This document shows positions 25,201 through 33,577 of a stretch of 56,851 bases of DNA, piece by piece. This DNA comes from JAXDJH01 sp034663635. GTDB taxonomy: Bacteria; Actinomycetota; CADDZG01; WHSQ01. The notes under the pieces were generated by a model. The model was not told where the DNA came from. It searched no databases and saw only the letters and a list, made by a program, of their open reading frames with translations. Numbering within the stretch: position 1 is the first letter of the stretch; the number at the start of each line of letters is the position of its first letter. Made by a program: the position numbers and the translations under genes. Location of the stretch: contig JAXDJH010000010.1 of assembly GCA_034663635.1 (NCBI GenBank), forward strand, positions 1-56,851, written 5' to 3'.

Positions 25201-25413
25201 ATGGCTAATACAGAGCTCGACCAGACGATCGTGGAGCACAACCCGTTGCTGACCATCGACCAGGTCGCCGGTTTGCTGGGCGTATCCCATTTGACGGTCT
25301 ACCGGCTTATCAAGCGCGGCAGATTGAGGGCGCTCCGGGTGGGGAAATTCTTCCGACTCCGCACCTCAGATGTGGCTGCCTACATGGAGGCCGGTTCCAC
25401 CGAGGAGATCTGA
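25201..25413 (+). CDS. Excisionase-family helix-turn-helix protein
   Basis: A 70-residue protein that is essentially one MerR-like/excisionase HTH: LLTIDQVAGLLGVSHLTVYR followed by LIKRGRLRALRVGKFFRLRT and DVAAYMEAG. Such proteins bind DNA as small regulators or as phage/plasmid excisionases. No integrase, att site or other mobile gene is near, so a plain regulatory role is more likely, possibly for the divergent YjbR/P-loop/GHKL operon. A conspicuous nested stem-loop begins 12 nt after its stop codon. Confidence 0.85.
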   Translation: MANTELDQTIVEHNPLLTIDQVAGLLGVSHLTVYRLIKRGRLRALRVGKFFRLRTSDVAAYMEAGSTEEI

Positions 25414-25424
25414 GCGGGAAAAGA

Positions 25425-25480
25425 AATGCACCGCCGAATCTTCTTCCCGGCAAGCCGGGCTTCTAACTCAGCGGTGCATC
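25425..25480 (+). other. Nested long-arm stem-loop (possible structured RNA or terminator)
   Basis: Outer arms ATGCACCGC (25426-25434) and GCGGTGCAT (25471-25479) are exactly complementary. Inside lies a perfect hairpin CCCGG-CAAG-CCGGG (25446-25459). The two stems are separated by a symmetric internal loop of 11 nt on each side (CGAATCTTCTT and CTTCTAACTCA). Such a symmetric, pyrimidine-rich internal loop is unusual for a terminator and could be a protein-binding RNA or an operator. It lies 12 nt past the HTH gene stop. No known RNA family is recognised. Confidence 0.5.
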
Positions 25481-25517
25481 CGCAAGGTACCCCGCCGCGG
25501 CACTCACTGACAAGAGG

Positions 25518-25543
25518 GAAACCGAAAATGTTTTCGCGGTTTC
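25518..25543 (+). terminator. A/T-rich hairpin upstream of the MFS gene
   Basis: GAAACCG-AAAA (25518-25528) pairs with TTTT-CG-CGGTTTC (25531-25543) with a two-base bulge and a TG loop; TTTCG follows. It may be a second terminator after the HTH gene or an operator for the MFS transporter, whose ATG is 43 nt downstream. Confidence 0.4.
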
Positions 25544-25585
25544 TTTCGCGCTGCCACGATCAGCCCTTCTAGGCTCTCGCTTCCC

Positions 25586-26851
25586 ATGACGCCTTCTGAG
25601 CCACGCGGCAATGTGTCGCTCAGGTCTGTCCTGACCGATCCGCTTGTTGGCCCGATAGTCGCCCTCGTCTTCATCCTGCTTGCCGGACTCGGGTTGGCGC
25701 TGCCGATCATCCCGTTGTTCGCTCGGTCCTTCGGAGTCGACTACGGCGGCACGGGCGTGATGATCGGTGCGTTCGGCTTCGGCCGGCTCTTCGGCGACTT
25801 GATTGGTGGATCCATCGTCGACCGGCGAGGGGAGCGATGGAGCGCGGTTCTCGGCATGGCCGGTTTGGCCGTCTGTGCGACGGCGACGGCTCTGGCCCCG
25901 AACTTCGCCGTTGCGGTTCTCCTGTGGGGCTTGAGCGGAGTCTGGTCCGCGATCAACTTCGCGGCTTTGTTCAGCTTCATCCTCAAAGCCGCCCCCGCGG
26001 GGAGCACGGGCCGAACCCTCAGCTTCTTCTTCGGCGCCTTCAATATCGGGGTGATCGTCGGGGGGGCCATCGGAGGAAACGTCGCCGATGCGTTCGGACT
26101 GAAGAGTCCGTTGTTCGCCTACTCGGGGATCCTCGTCCTCTCGATCCTCTTCTATCTGAGGTTCGTGCCGGACCTCCCCGCACGCTCCACGGATCCGGGA
26201 GTCGCCGCGGAGGCCGGATTGATCGAGACCTCCACTGTTCCCAGTCCGATCCCCAGCAAGAGATTCGTACGCGAGTTCCTCCGAGTCCCCGGGTTCTCCG
26301 CGGCCCTGGTCCTCAATCTCGCCTACCTCTGGGTGGTAGCCGCGGTCTTCAACACCCTTCTCGCTCTGTACGCGAAGGACCATCTCGGAATGTCTACGAC
26401 CGGCATCGGTGCGGTCTACGCGGTGGCCGTGGCGGCGGAGTTCGTAGTGCTCTTTCCGGCAGGGAGTTGGGCGGATCGCTACGGACGCAAGGCCGTGCTG
26501 GTTCCTTCCATGCTGGCGCTCTCCGCGACGATCGCCGTCCTTGGTTGGGCGTCCACGCCGGTATTGCTCGGCGGCATGTTGGCTCTCGTCGCGTTCGCGT
26601 CGGGCTTCGCCGGTGTTCCGCCGGCGGCGATGCTTTCCGACGTCGTTCCTACGGAGAATTCCGGCCGCGCGGTAGGAGCGTTCCGATTCTGCGGAGACAT
26701 CGGCTTCTTCTTGGGCCCCCTTGTGGCGGGAGCCGTGGGCGACGCGTACGGATTCAAGGCTGCGTTCGCCGTCAGCGCGATCCCGCCGTTCCTCGCCTTT
26801 CTGATGATGCTCCGGGTTGCCGAGACCCTTAAGAAAACCGAGAGTCGATGA
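25586..26851 (+). CDS. Major facilitator superfamily transporter
   Basis: A 421-residue protein with about 12 hydrophobic helices. The MFS loop motifs are visible after helix 2 (GSIVDRRGERWSAV) and in the second half (GSWADRYGRKAVLVPSML). A central cytoplasmic loop (about residues 205-225) splits the two six-helix halves. This resembles drug- or metabolite-efflux MFS proteins; the substrate is unknown. It starts at an ATG after a hairpin region and is convergent with the YczE gene, with 10 nt between stops. Confidence 0.9.
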   Translation: MTPSEPRGNVSLRSVLTDPLVGPIVALVFILLAGLGLALPIIPLFARSFGVDYGGTGVMIGAFGFGRLFGDLIGGSIVDRRGERWSAVLGMAGLAVCATATALAPNFAVAVLLWGLSGVWSAINFAALFSFILKAAPAGSTGRTLSFFFGAFNIGVIVGGAIGGNVADAFGLKSPLFAYSGILVLSILFYLRFVPDLPARSTDPGVAAEAGLIETSTVPSPIPSKRFVREFLRVPGFSAALVLNLAYLWVVAAVFNTLLALYAKDHLGMSTTGIGAVYAVAVAAEFVVLFPAGSWADRYGRKAVLVPSMLALSATIAVLGWASTPVLLGGMLALVAFASGFAGVPPAAMLSDVVPTENSGRAVGAFRFCGDIGFFLGPLVAGAVGDAYGFKAAFAVSAIPPFLAFLMMLRVAETLKKTESR

Positions 26852-26861
26852 CCTTGGTAAT

Positions 26862-27509
26862 TCAGGAAACGCTTGGGTGCGCGTCAGGTGGTGAAGCGGG
26901 ATCGGTGCGGCCCACTGTGAACAGGGGGATCGTCACGTGCGCGATGGGTCCGATCGATAGAGCGTAGATGAGCGTTCCGATCCCAACTGTTCCACCGAGT
27001 GTCCAACCGAGAGCGAGAACAGTGATCTCGATCGCTGTCCGCACGACACGGATGGAACGGCCTCGAGCGGCCAACCCCGTCATCAGACCGTCGCGGGGGC
27101 CGGGCCCCATCCCCGCGCCGATGTAGAGACCCGTCGCGATTCCATTGAGCCCGACTCCGGCCCCCAGCGCGAGGCAGCGCAAGACAAGCGTTTGTGGATA
27201 GCCGACGAGGTTGATCGTCAGGTCGATCATGAGGCCGATGAGGATCGCATTGCTCAGGGTGCCGATCCCAGGTCTTTGTCGCAACGGGATCCACAGCAAC
27301 AACACGACGCCGGAGATGATGATCGTGATCGTTCCGATCGTCAGACCGGTGTGGCGGGCCAGACCTTGATGGAACGCGTCCCACGGATCCAGGCCTAGCC
27401 GTGCGAGAACCAGCAGGCCGGAGCTGAACCCATAAAGAACGAGGCCCGAATAGAGCTGAACGATGCGTCGCGGGCGACGATCCGACGGGACAGGAAGGAT
27501 CAGAGACAT
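26862..27509 (-). CDS. YczE/YyaS/YitT family integral membrane protein
   Basis: A 215-residue protein with five or six hydrophobic helices. YczE-type hallmarks are GLVLYGFSSGLLVLARLGLD, the GLDPWDAFHQGLA loop, GTLSNAILIGLMIDL and GAGMGPGPRDGLMTGLA. The family function is unknown; B. subtilis YczE lies next to the surfactin genes. No biosynthesis cluster is seen here. It is divergent from the LPFTG surface protein gene; the 188-nt intergenic region contains a small imperfect stem-loop. Confidence 0.88.
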   Translation of the reverse strand: MSLILPVPSDRRPRRIVQLYSGLVLYGFSSGLLVLARLGLDPWDAFHQGLARHTGLTIGTITIIISGVVLLLWIPLRQRPGIGTLSNAILIGLMIDLTINLVGYPQTLVLRCLALGAGVGLNGIATGLYIGAGMGPGPRDGLMTGLAARGRSIRVVRTAIEITVLALGWTLGGTVGIGTLIYALSIGPIAHVTIPLFTVGRTDPASPPDAHPSVS

Positions 27510-27607
27510 CGCCGGAGGATATGAGCGCCGACCGCGATGACCGACCTGTCCGGTCTGTTCCCAAAGACCTTGTGTCTTTTGGCCGACAGTCAGGCGTGAA
27601 TCGCGCC

Positions 27608-27633
27608 GCCTAAGCAGTATTGCTTATGTAGGC
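27608..27633. promoter_or_regulatory. Imperfect inverted repeat in the YczE/LPFTG divergent promoter region
   Basis: GCCTA-AGCA (27608-27616) and TGCT-TATG-TAGGC (27621-27633) form a bulged stem with a GTAT loop. It lies 65 nt before the ATG of the surface protein. The 188-nt intergenic region holds nothing else I can name. Confidence 0.25.
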
Positions 27634-27697
27634 GCGGCCCCCGGAGCGGAACAATCCGAACAGGAAGAAATTACCGTTCAGCAGGGGGAGGACACCG

Positions 27698-29638
27698 ATG
27701 ACCCGCATCCGGGCTCTGTCTCTATTGTGCGCGGTTGCGGTTGTCGCGCTAAGCGCTTTGGCGATCGCACCGGTCCAGGCGATAACGAACGGGGTGTCCG
27801 TCCCGAATCCGATCCAGACGTTGATCGACGATTGCCCCACCACCGCCGGTTTCCAAGAGACTGACGCCGAGTGCACGATCCCGGATCCAAACCAGTCGAC
27901 CTCTCCTCCGACCGATGTCTGTCCGGACGACGAGGGAGTCCAGACCGACGAGTCCCAGTGCACCGTCCCGGATCCAAACCAGTCGACATCTCCTCCGACC
28001 GATGTCTGTCCGAACGACGAAGGGGTGCAGACAAACGTCGAGGAGTGCGATCCGCCTGATGAATGCGACGTTGTGCTCGAGTACGCCTCAACCAACGAGG
28101 TAGATCCTTGTTTGGAGACCGGAACCATCACGATCACCAAATACGCGAACTTCGATTCGAACGACACCTGGGACTTCAACATCGACGACGAGGAAAATGA
28201 CGCCGTAGATATCGACGTTTCGAACCTCAGCGCCGGTGAAACCTCGGACCCGCAGACCGTTCCGGCGGGGACCTACGAGGTTTCGGAAGACCAGCTCGAT
28301 GGGTGGGAAGTCAACTATGCGTTCTGCGGCACGTATGGCGGAAACGGCTCATGGAGCGGCGACTCGATCACAGGGATCTCTGTGGGCGACGGCGAGAACG
28401 TCAGCTGCGTTTTCTACAACAACACGACCAACGGATCGATCCAGATCAAGAAGGTCACAGACGTCGAGACCTCACAGACCTTCGACTTCACGATCGAAAG
28501 TCAGGGAGAGGATGAGACGAGCGAGAACGTAAATGACTTGGGCGCGGGGCAGACCTCCGACCCCGTCGTCGTCCCGGCCGGCACCTACGATGTGGGCGAG
28601 CTCGTCCCCGAAGGTTGGGATCTCGGCCTGGCGACCTGCACCAAACCCCCACGGGAGCAGCAACCCTCGTTCGCGCCAATCGAGGGGGGCACGAACACGG
28701 GCAGTCAGGACGGCAACACCGTCTTTAGCGTCGACGTGCCCGCGGGCGTCACGGTCACGTGCACGTTCAATAACAGCAAGGAAGAAGTGCCAGACCCCGA
28801 GCCGACTGAATCCCCGCGCGATGTTTGCACGAACCTTCCGGGGATCCAGGAAGCAGTTCCTCCGGGGATGTTGCCGAACGGCCTGGGCGACTGCTTCGTT
28901 CCTCCGACCCCGATCGATATCTGCCCGAACCTCGACGGTGTCCAGACGGAGGTCCCCGCAGGAACCGGACTCGACGAACATGGGGATTGCGTCCCTCCGC
29001 CACCGGATTCGTGCCCGAACCTGGATGGCACACAAGACGCTATTCCAGCGGGAAACATCGTCGATAGCCAAGGCAACTGTGTGGGAGCAGCCTCGATCAC
29101 TTTGGTCAACGCGATAGGCAAGGGGTCGGACAGCACTCAGACCTTCACCTTCAACTTCCGCCAGGACCCGCCGTCGTTCGTTGCCTATGTCGCCGATCTG
29201 ACGACTGATGGGACGGTTGAACTCGGGGCTGGGGAGAGTGACACGGTGGGTGGACTCCTGCCCGGCAACTACTCGCTCTCCGAAGATGTCAAAGATGGTT
29301 GGGATCCGCCCTCGATCGATTGTGGAGGCGCCGAGGTCACGACCGGGGAAGCGAGCGTCCAGGTGCACTTGGGGGTCGCCAGCCACGTCACATGCGAGTT
29401 CACTAACAGCGAGAAGGACACGGTCTTGGGCGAGCGGATCCACAACGGACCCAAGAAACCGGTAGTGCGACCGGCCCTAGTGAGGTCAGGAGTGTTGCCG
29501 TTCACAGGAGAGGAAGTCCTACCGTTCATCTATGTCGCACTGATGCTTTTCGCTAGTGGCGCTTGCCTCGTCGCACGACGGCCACGAGGCCGGCACTCGA
29601 TGGTCAGTAACAGCGAGTCCTATCGCTCCGACTGGTAG
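27698..29638 (+). CDS. Cys-module, prealbumin-like surface protein with LPFTG sortase signal
   Basis: A 646-residue exported protein: signal peptide (ALSLLCAVAVVALSALAIA), six short Cys-pair modules of the type CPxxxGxQ...C (for example DICPNLDGVQ, DSCPNLDGTQ), and three beta-rich domains resembling SpaA/prealbumin-like folds, each ending in a Cys near an FNN or FTN motif (PAGTYEVSEDQLDGWEVNY, PAGTYDVGELVPEGWD, LPGNYSLSEDVKDGW). The C-terminus has LPFTG at residues 600-604, a hydrophobic helix and a basic tail, so it should be sortase-anchored. No sortase gene is in this window. Two of the Cys modules are exact 29-residue repeats. Adhesion or matrix function is inferred. Its 3' end overlaps the convergent Asp-box gene by 19 nt. 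Confidence 0.82.
   Translation: MTRIRALSLLCAVAVVALSALAIAPVQAITNGVSVPNPIQTLIDDCPTTAGFQETDAECTIPDPNQSTSPPTDVCPDDEGVQTDESQCTVPDPNQSTSPPTDVCPNDEGVQTNVEECDPPDECDVVLEYASTNEVDPCLETGTITITKYANFDSNDTWDFNIDDEENDAVDIDVSNLSAGETSDPQTVPAGTYEVSEDQLDGWEVNYAFCGTYGGNGSWSGDSITGISVGDGENVSCVFYNNTTNGSIQIKKVTDVETSQTFDFTIESQGEDETSENVNDLGAGQTSDPVVVPAGTYDVGELVPEGWDLGLATCTKPPREQQPSFAPIEGGTNTGSQDGNTVFSVDVPAGVTVTCTFNNSKEEVPDPEPTESPRDVCTNLPGIQEAVPPGMLPNGLGDCFVPPTPIDICPNLDGVQTEVPAGTGLDEHGDCVPPPPDSCPNLDGTQDAIPAGNIVDSQGNCVGAASITLVNAIGKGSDSTQTFTFNFRQDPPSFVAYVADLTTDGTVELGAGESDTVGGLLPGNYSLSEDVKDGWDPPSIDCGGAEVTTGEASVQVHLGVASHVTCEFTNSEKDTVLGERIHNGPKKPVVRPALVRSGVLPFTGEEVLPFIYVALMLFASGACLVARRPRGRHSMVSNSESYRSDW
27871..28044 (+). repeat. 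Two tandem 87-nt (29-residue) repeats in the LPFTG protein
   Basis: Units begin at 27871 and 27958 with the same frame and differ at few positions; each encodes a Cys-containing segment PDPNQSTSPPTDVCP followed by xDEGVQT. A degenerate third unit starts at 28045. The high DNA identity suggests a recent in-frame duplication. Confidence 0.8.
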
Positions 29639-30936
29639 TAGATCGCCCAGCCAGTTGATCTGTCGGGGCGAGTGAAGAAGGCGCTCGCTCCGATGTGGAT
29701 CCGGCCGGCCGGGTCTAGCCGGACGGTCTCGAACTCCGGGATGTCGGACCGCCCGGAGAAGATCGGTTTCGTCGTTGTCTTGCCCGCGCTGATTCTTAGT
29801 TTGGTCGTGCCCGCGCCTTTGACTTTGGCCCAGTAGAAATACCAGTCCGCTTTCGCCTTGTCGTATGCCTTGGGATCGGGACTTCCGTACCAGGCGACCG
29901 CGGCTTCTCCGGCAGGGCCGCCGACAACGGCGGGGGAGAAGCCGGCGACTCCGCTAAGAAGCGGCATCGGCTTGGACCACGACTCGCCTTTGTCCTTCGA
30001 GAATGTATAGAAGACCGGCCTGTCCGCCTTGGACTTGCTCGAGTAGACGACGTGCAGCATGCCGCCCTTGTCCATCCCGATGCTCGGGTAGAGGTAGCTG
30101 ATCGGGTTCGGCAGCGAGGCGATGAGATTCGACTTCCACGATGCTCCCGCGTCGTGACTCACAGCTACCCATAACGTTTCGGGGCCTTGATCGTCGAGGT
30201 CGCCGACGGCAGCGCCCTGGCGACGGCTGTAGACGAGGTAGAGGTCCTTTTGATTGGGAGCTACAACGAGGTTTCCTTGCCAGGTGAACGCGCCGTCCGG
30301 CCCGGCCGTCGCCACGGATGTCGTCGGCGTAAACGTCTTGCCGAAGTCCGTCGAGCGCGTGTACCAGATCGTCGAAGGCGTGCAGCACTGGAGGTCCTGA
30401 TAAGTGATGTGGACGGTTCCCTCGGGGCCGCCCACTAACCAAGGTCGGTCGACGACGAGGCCGGAGGCAGCCAGGGGAGTGCCATCCCAGGTCTTGCCCG
30501 CGTCGGAGCTGTGGCCCACCGATAGGTTCCACAACCACGTGTCGGCCGAGTACATGGTTCCGCCGGCATCGAACGCGACGTCGCAGTCGCCACCCTCGAA
30601 GGTGTAGTTCCGGGCGTCCGTGGGACCGCCCTCGACTCGCATCGGCTTCCAGGAACGGCCGGCGTCGTGGGAGATGTGGAAGTAGGACTGGTTGTAGTCG
30701 GTGTTGGGGACGCCCGATGGCGCGCAGACGATCTGCACGTTGGGATCAGATGGGCTCATGGCGAGGCTGGTTTCGCGATGGGCCTCGTCACTGTGAACGA
30801 GAACGGGGGAGTTCCAGCCCGTAGCGGCGGGGATCTTCACGGGCTTCACGGGTTTCCCGAATGACGGAAGAGCTTGGCCCGAAAACACGACCGCTACGAG
30901 AGCGAACGCCGCTGTGAGCTTTATCGCCTTGAGCAT
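29620..30936 (-). CDS. Secreted Asp-box (BNR) repeat protein
   Basis: A 438-residue exported protein with a signal peptide (IKLTAAFALVAVVFSGQALP). Five or more Asp-box motifs mark a sialidase-like propeller: SHDAGRSWK, SSDAGKTWDG, STDFGKTF, SHDAGASWK and SKDKGESWSK. The catalytic residues of true sialidases are not evident, so it may be an inactive carbohydrate-binding propeller. The start at 30936 is preceded by AGGGAGGG. Its 3' end overlaps the LPFTG protein gene by 19 nt in convergent orientation. A paralogous protein is at 19474-20880. Confidence 0.82.
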   Translation of the reverse strand: MLKAIKLTAAFALVAVVFSGQALPSFGKPVKPVKIPAATGWNSPVLVHSDEAHRETSLAMSPSDPNVQIVCAPSGVPNTDYNQSYFHISHDAGRSWKPMRVEGGPTDARNYTFEGGDCDVAFDAGGTMYSADTWLWNLSVGHSSDAGKTWDGTPLAASGLVVDRPWLVGGPEGTVHITYQDLQCCTPSTIWYTRSTDFGKTFTPTTSVATAGPDGAFTWQGNLVVAPNQKDLYLVYSRRQGAAVGDLDDQGPETLWVAVSHDAGASWKSNLIASLPNPISYLYPSIGMDKGGMLHVVYSSKSKADRPVFYTFSKDKGESWSKPMPLLSGVAGFSPAVVGGPAGEAAVAWYGSPDPKAYDKAKADWYFYWAKVKGAGTTKLRISAGKTTTKPIFSGRSDIPEFETVRLDPAGRIHIGASAFFTRPDRSTGWAIYYQSER

Positions 30937-31111
30937 GTGTATGGCCCTCCCTGACCGGAATCCGTCACGCTAGGGTTCGCCGCCGGGCGCTAGGCCACCT
31001 GTTTGGTGGAGGTACTCCAAGGGGAGGAGTTAGGGCGTTCCCGGCGAATCGGACCCTAGGTGGTGGGGACCCCTGTTCCGCCTTGCCGTCTTCAGACAGG
31101 AGTCGCCTCGC

Positions 31112-33577
31112 ATGAGTCGTCCACGCCTAGCCGCCCTGATCGTTGCAGTTGTCTTGGTTCTGACCCTCGTGCCGGGCCTTGGGGAGGCGAATTCGACCCC
31201 GGAATGGACCGGAGTCGAGCGCGAGTGGAACGCCGAGCCGCGATCTCAAGTGCCAGAGGATCGCTACGCGATGGCGGGCGGGTGCTACGCGGTCCGCGCA
31301 TTCGATGGGACTTACGTCGCACGCACGTCTGACGGGTTTGCTCCGACGGCCACGGATGTCGCGAACGCCGAACCGTTCCACTTCCAGGCAACCGATCTCG
31401 GTAGCTATCTCCTGTTCGGCACCGCCAAGGACTACTTGGCCGCGAGCGAGGGTGTCGTGGGCGAGGCGGTCTACGGAGTGACTCGATCTCTTCCCGGTCA
31501 GATCGCCGGAGGAGTAGCTCTCGAGCAGACCGATGCGGTCGCCGACGCGGTCGCCGAGAGTCCGGTCAACAAGGCTTCGGGACGTGGAGACTCGGTAGTT
31601 GCCGCTGCCGAGGCGAACAAACTCGCCGATTGGGTTGTCGATGAAGCAGACGGTGGCGGCTTCACTTTCTTCCTTCCGGTTACGGGCCAAGCGCTCGGAG
31701 CCGACGGTGGCGATCTTCTTCTTTCCGACGGAGGAACGGGCACGCCCTTCGACCTCGAGCTAACCACGGGCTGTGCGACCTTCCCCGAGCTGGAAGTGAA
31801 CGTCGACGGTCCACTTCTCGGAGGAGCCAACGCTTTCCAAGAGGTGCGCGGCTTCATGGATGCCCACCTGCACATGATGGCTTTCGAGTTCCTCGGCGGA
31901 CGCGCTCGATGTGGACGCCCGTGGCATCGCTACGGCGTCGAGCGAGCGCTGGTCGATTGCCCGGATCATCAGCCGGGAGGACGGGGCGCGGTTCTAGAGG
32001 CGGTCCTCAGTCATGGAAATCCGGGTGATGCTCACGACACCAATGGATGGCCCACCTTTAGCGGCTGGCCCCGCCACGATTCCCTTACGCACGAGCAGGC
32101 GTATTACAAGTGGCTCGAGCGCGCTTGGCGGGGAGGGTTGCGCATGTTCACGAACCTCCTCGTCGACAACAATCAACTCTGCAAGCTCTATCCGTACAAG
32201 CGGAACAGTTGCAACGAGATGGATGGGGTTCGGTTGCAGGCCCAGCGCATCCATGAGCTCGAGCGTTATATCGACGCTCAGAGCGGAGGGCCCGGAGAGG
32301 GCTGGTTCCGGATCGTCGACAACCCCTTCCAGGCGCGCGAAGTGATCAATCAAGGAAAACTCGCCGTCGTGCTGGGCATCGAGGTGTCGGTTCCGCTTGA
32401 CTGCGGGGAGACGCAAGGCATCGCGCGATGCAACGAAGCTGACGTGACAAGTGGTCTCGACGAGGTATGGGACCTCGGTGTCCGACAGATGGAACTTGTC
32501 AACAAGTTCGACAACGCGTTCTCTGGAGTCGCGGGGGATGGCGGCACTACGGGCGTCGTGGTCAACCAGGGGAATCTCGGCGAGACGGGTCACTACTGGA
32601 AGATGGATACATGTCCCGCTTCCGCTGGGCCCGCTCACGACAATCGCCAGATCAACTTCCAAGATGATTCGGGTGCCCCGCCGCCGTTCTCCGAGCGCGA
32701 CTCCCTCGCTGGAGGCGTTTTCGCTGTGGCCGGTACCTCAGGAGCAGTGCCCGTCTATCCGAAGGGACCTCACTGCAACGTCGCGGGTCTGACGGACTTG
32801 GGCAAAGTGATGATCACGGCAATGGCCGAGAAGGGCATGCTGTTCGATCCGGACCACATGAGCGCAAGCGCGCAGACGGCGGCCCTCGACCTCGTCGAAG
32901 ACCTCGACTACTCCGGAGTCGTCTCGAGCCACAGCTGGTCTAACGACACGATCTACCCCCGCATCTACAAGCTCGGCGGCGTCGTAACTCCCTACGCGGG
33001 CGACTCGGCCGGCTTCGTCGATGACTGGCGGAAGCTCAAAGCTTGGGCCGACGATCGTTTCTACTTCGGCTTTGGATACGGCTCGGACGTGAACGGTTTC
33101 GGTGCGCAAGGGGGGCCACGTTCTGGAAACTCGAGCAACCCCGTGCAGTACCCGTTCACGGGTTTCGGCGGCGTGACCGTGAGCCAGCAACACAGTGGGC
33201 CGCGCGCCTACGACATCAACACTGACGGTGTCGCTCACTACGGTCTCTACCCCGACTGGCTCGAGGACCTGCGGGTGCAAGCAGGCAACGAGATCATGGA
33301 GGACATGGCGCGGGGGCCGGAGGCGTACCTGCAGATGTGGGAGCGCGCCCTAGGCATCTCTGGAGACGCATGCCGGTCTGACATCGCCGACTTGACCGAT
33401 GAGCAGGTGGGAACGCTCCAGCTGGGCATGACGCCCAGGCAGGTCATGGAGACCCTGGGCCAGCCTTCGACGCGCGTTGGCGAGAACTTCACGTTCTGCA
33501 TGACCGACACCAGGACGGCCACCCTATGGTTCACCCCAGACGGCAGCCTGGCCGGCTGGAACATCTCGGCGCCTTAA
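31112..33577 (+). CDS. Large secreted amidohydrolase/dipeptidase-like protein with C-terminal SmpA/OmlA-like domain
   Basis: This 821-residue exported protein has three parts after a signal peptide (AALIVAVVLVLTLVPGLG). Residues about 50-230 look like a beta-trefoil (GGCYAVRAFDGTYVARTS). Residues 240-740 resemble a metal-dependent amidohydrolase: DAHLHMM near 248, GIEVSVPLDCGE, MELVNKFDNAFSGV, FDPDHMSASAQ and VVSSHSWSNDT with conserved His/Asp pairs, as in M19-type dipeptidases. The last 60 residues (LGMTPRQVMETLGQPST) resemble an SmpA/OmlA-type domain. Substrate unknown. It is convergent with the LLM gene; they overlap by 4 nt. Confidence 0.72.
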   Translation: MSRPRLAALIVAVVLVLTLVPGLGEANSTPEWTGVEREWNAEPRSQVPEDRYAMAGGCYAVRAFDGTYVARTSDGFAPTATDVANAEPFHFQATDLGSYLLFGTAKDYLAASEGVVGEAVYGVTRSLPGQIAGGVALEQTDAVADAVAESPVNKASGRGDSVVAAAEANKLADWVVDEADGGGFTFFLPVTGQALGADGGDLLLSDGGTGTPFDLELTTGCATFPELEVNVDGPLLGGANAFQEVRGFMDAHLHMMAFEFLGGRARCGRPWHRYGVERALVDCPDHQPGGRGAVLEAVLSHGNPGDAHDTNGWPTFSGWPRHDSLTHEQAYYKWLERAWRGGLRMFTNLLVDNNQLCKLYPYKRNSCNEMDGVRLQAQRIHELERYIDAQSGGPGEGWFRIVDNPFQAREVINQGKLAVVLGIEVSVPLDCGETQGIARCNEADVTSGLDEVWDLGVRQMELVNKFDNAFSGVAGDGGTTGVVVNQGNLGETGHYWKMDTCPASAGPAHDNRQINFQDDSGAPPPFSERDSLAGGVFAVAGTSGAVPVYPKGPHCNVAGLTDLGKVMITAMAEKGMLFDPDHMSASAQTAALDLVEDLDYSGVVSSHSWSNDTIYPRIYKLGGVVTPYAGDSAGFVDDWRKLKAWADDRFYFGFGYGSDVNGFGAQGGPRSGNSSNPVQYPFTGFGGVTVSQQHSGPRAYDINTDGVAHYGLYPDWLEDLRVQAGNEIMEDMARGPEAYLQMWERALGISGDACRSDIADLTDEQVGTLQLGMTPRQVMETLGQPSTRVGENFTFCMTDTRTATLWFTPDGSLAGWNISAP

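Noticed and set aside
25201..25413. The excisionase-type gene as a sign of an integrated element.
   Set aside because: No integrase, transposase, direct-repeat att sites or phage genes are near; small HTH proteins of this family are often ordinary regulators.
25463..26383. A 306-codon open frame antisense to the MFS transporter.
   Set aside because: Its product is low-complexity, rich in Glu, Arg and Gly, typical of a GC-rich shadow; the plus-strand MFS protein is clearly real.
28472..29443. A 323-codon open frame antisense to the LPFTG protein.
   Set aside because: Product is Arg/Asp-rich without any recognisable motif, and the sense frame has signal peptide, repeats and LPFTG.
19474..30936. 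The two Asp-box proteins as active sialidases.
   Set aside because: Only the structural Asp boxes are clear. The catalytic arginine triad and nucleophile were not found, so no sialic-acid activity is claimed.
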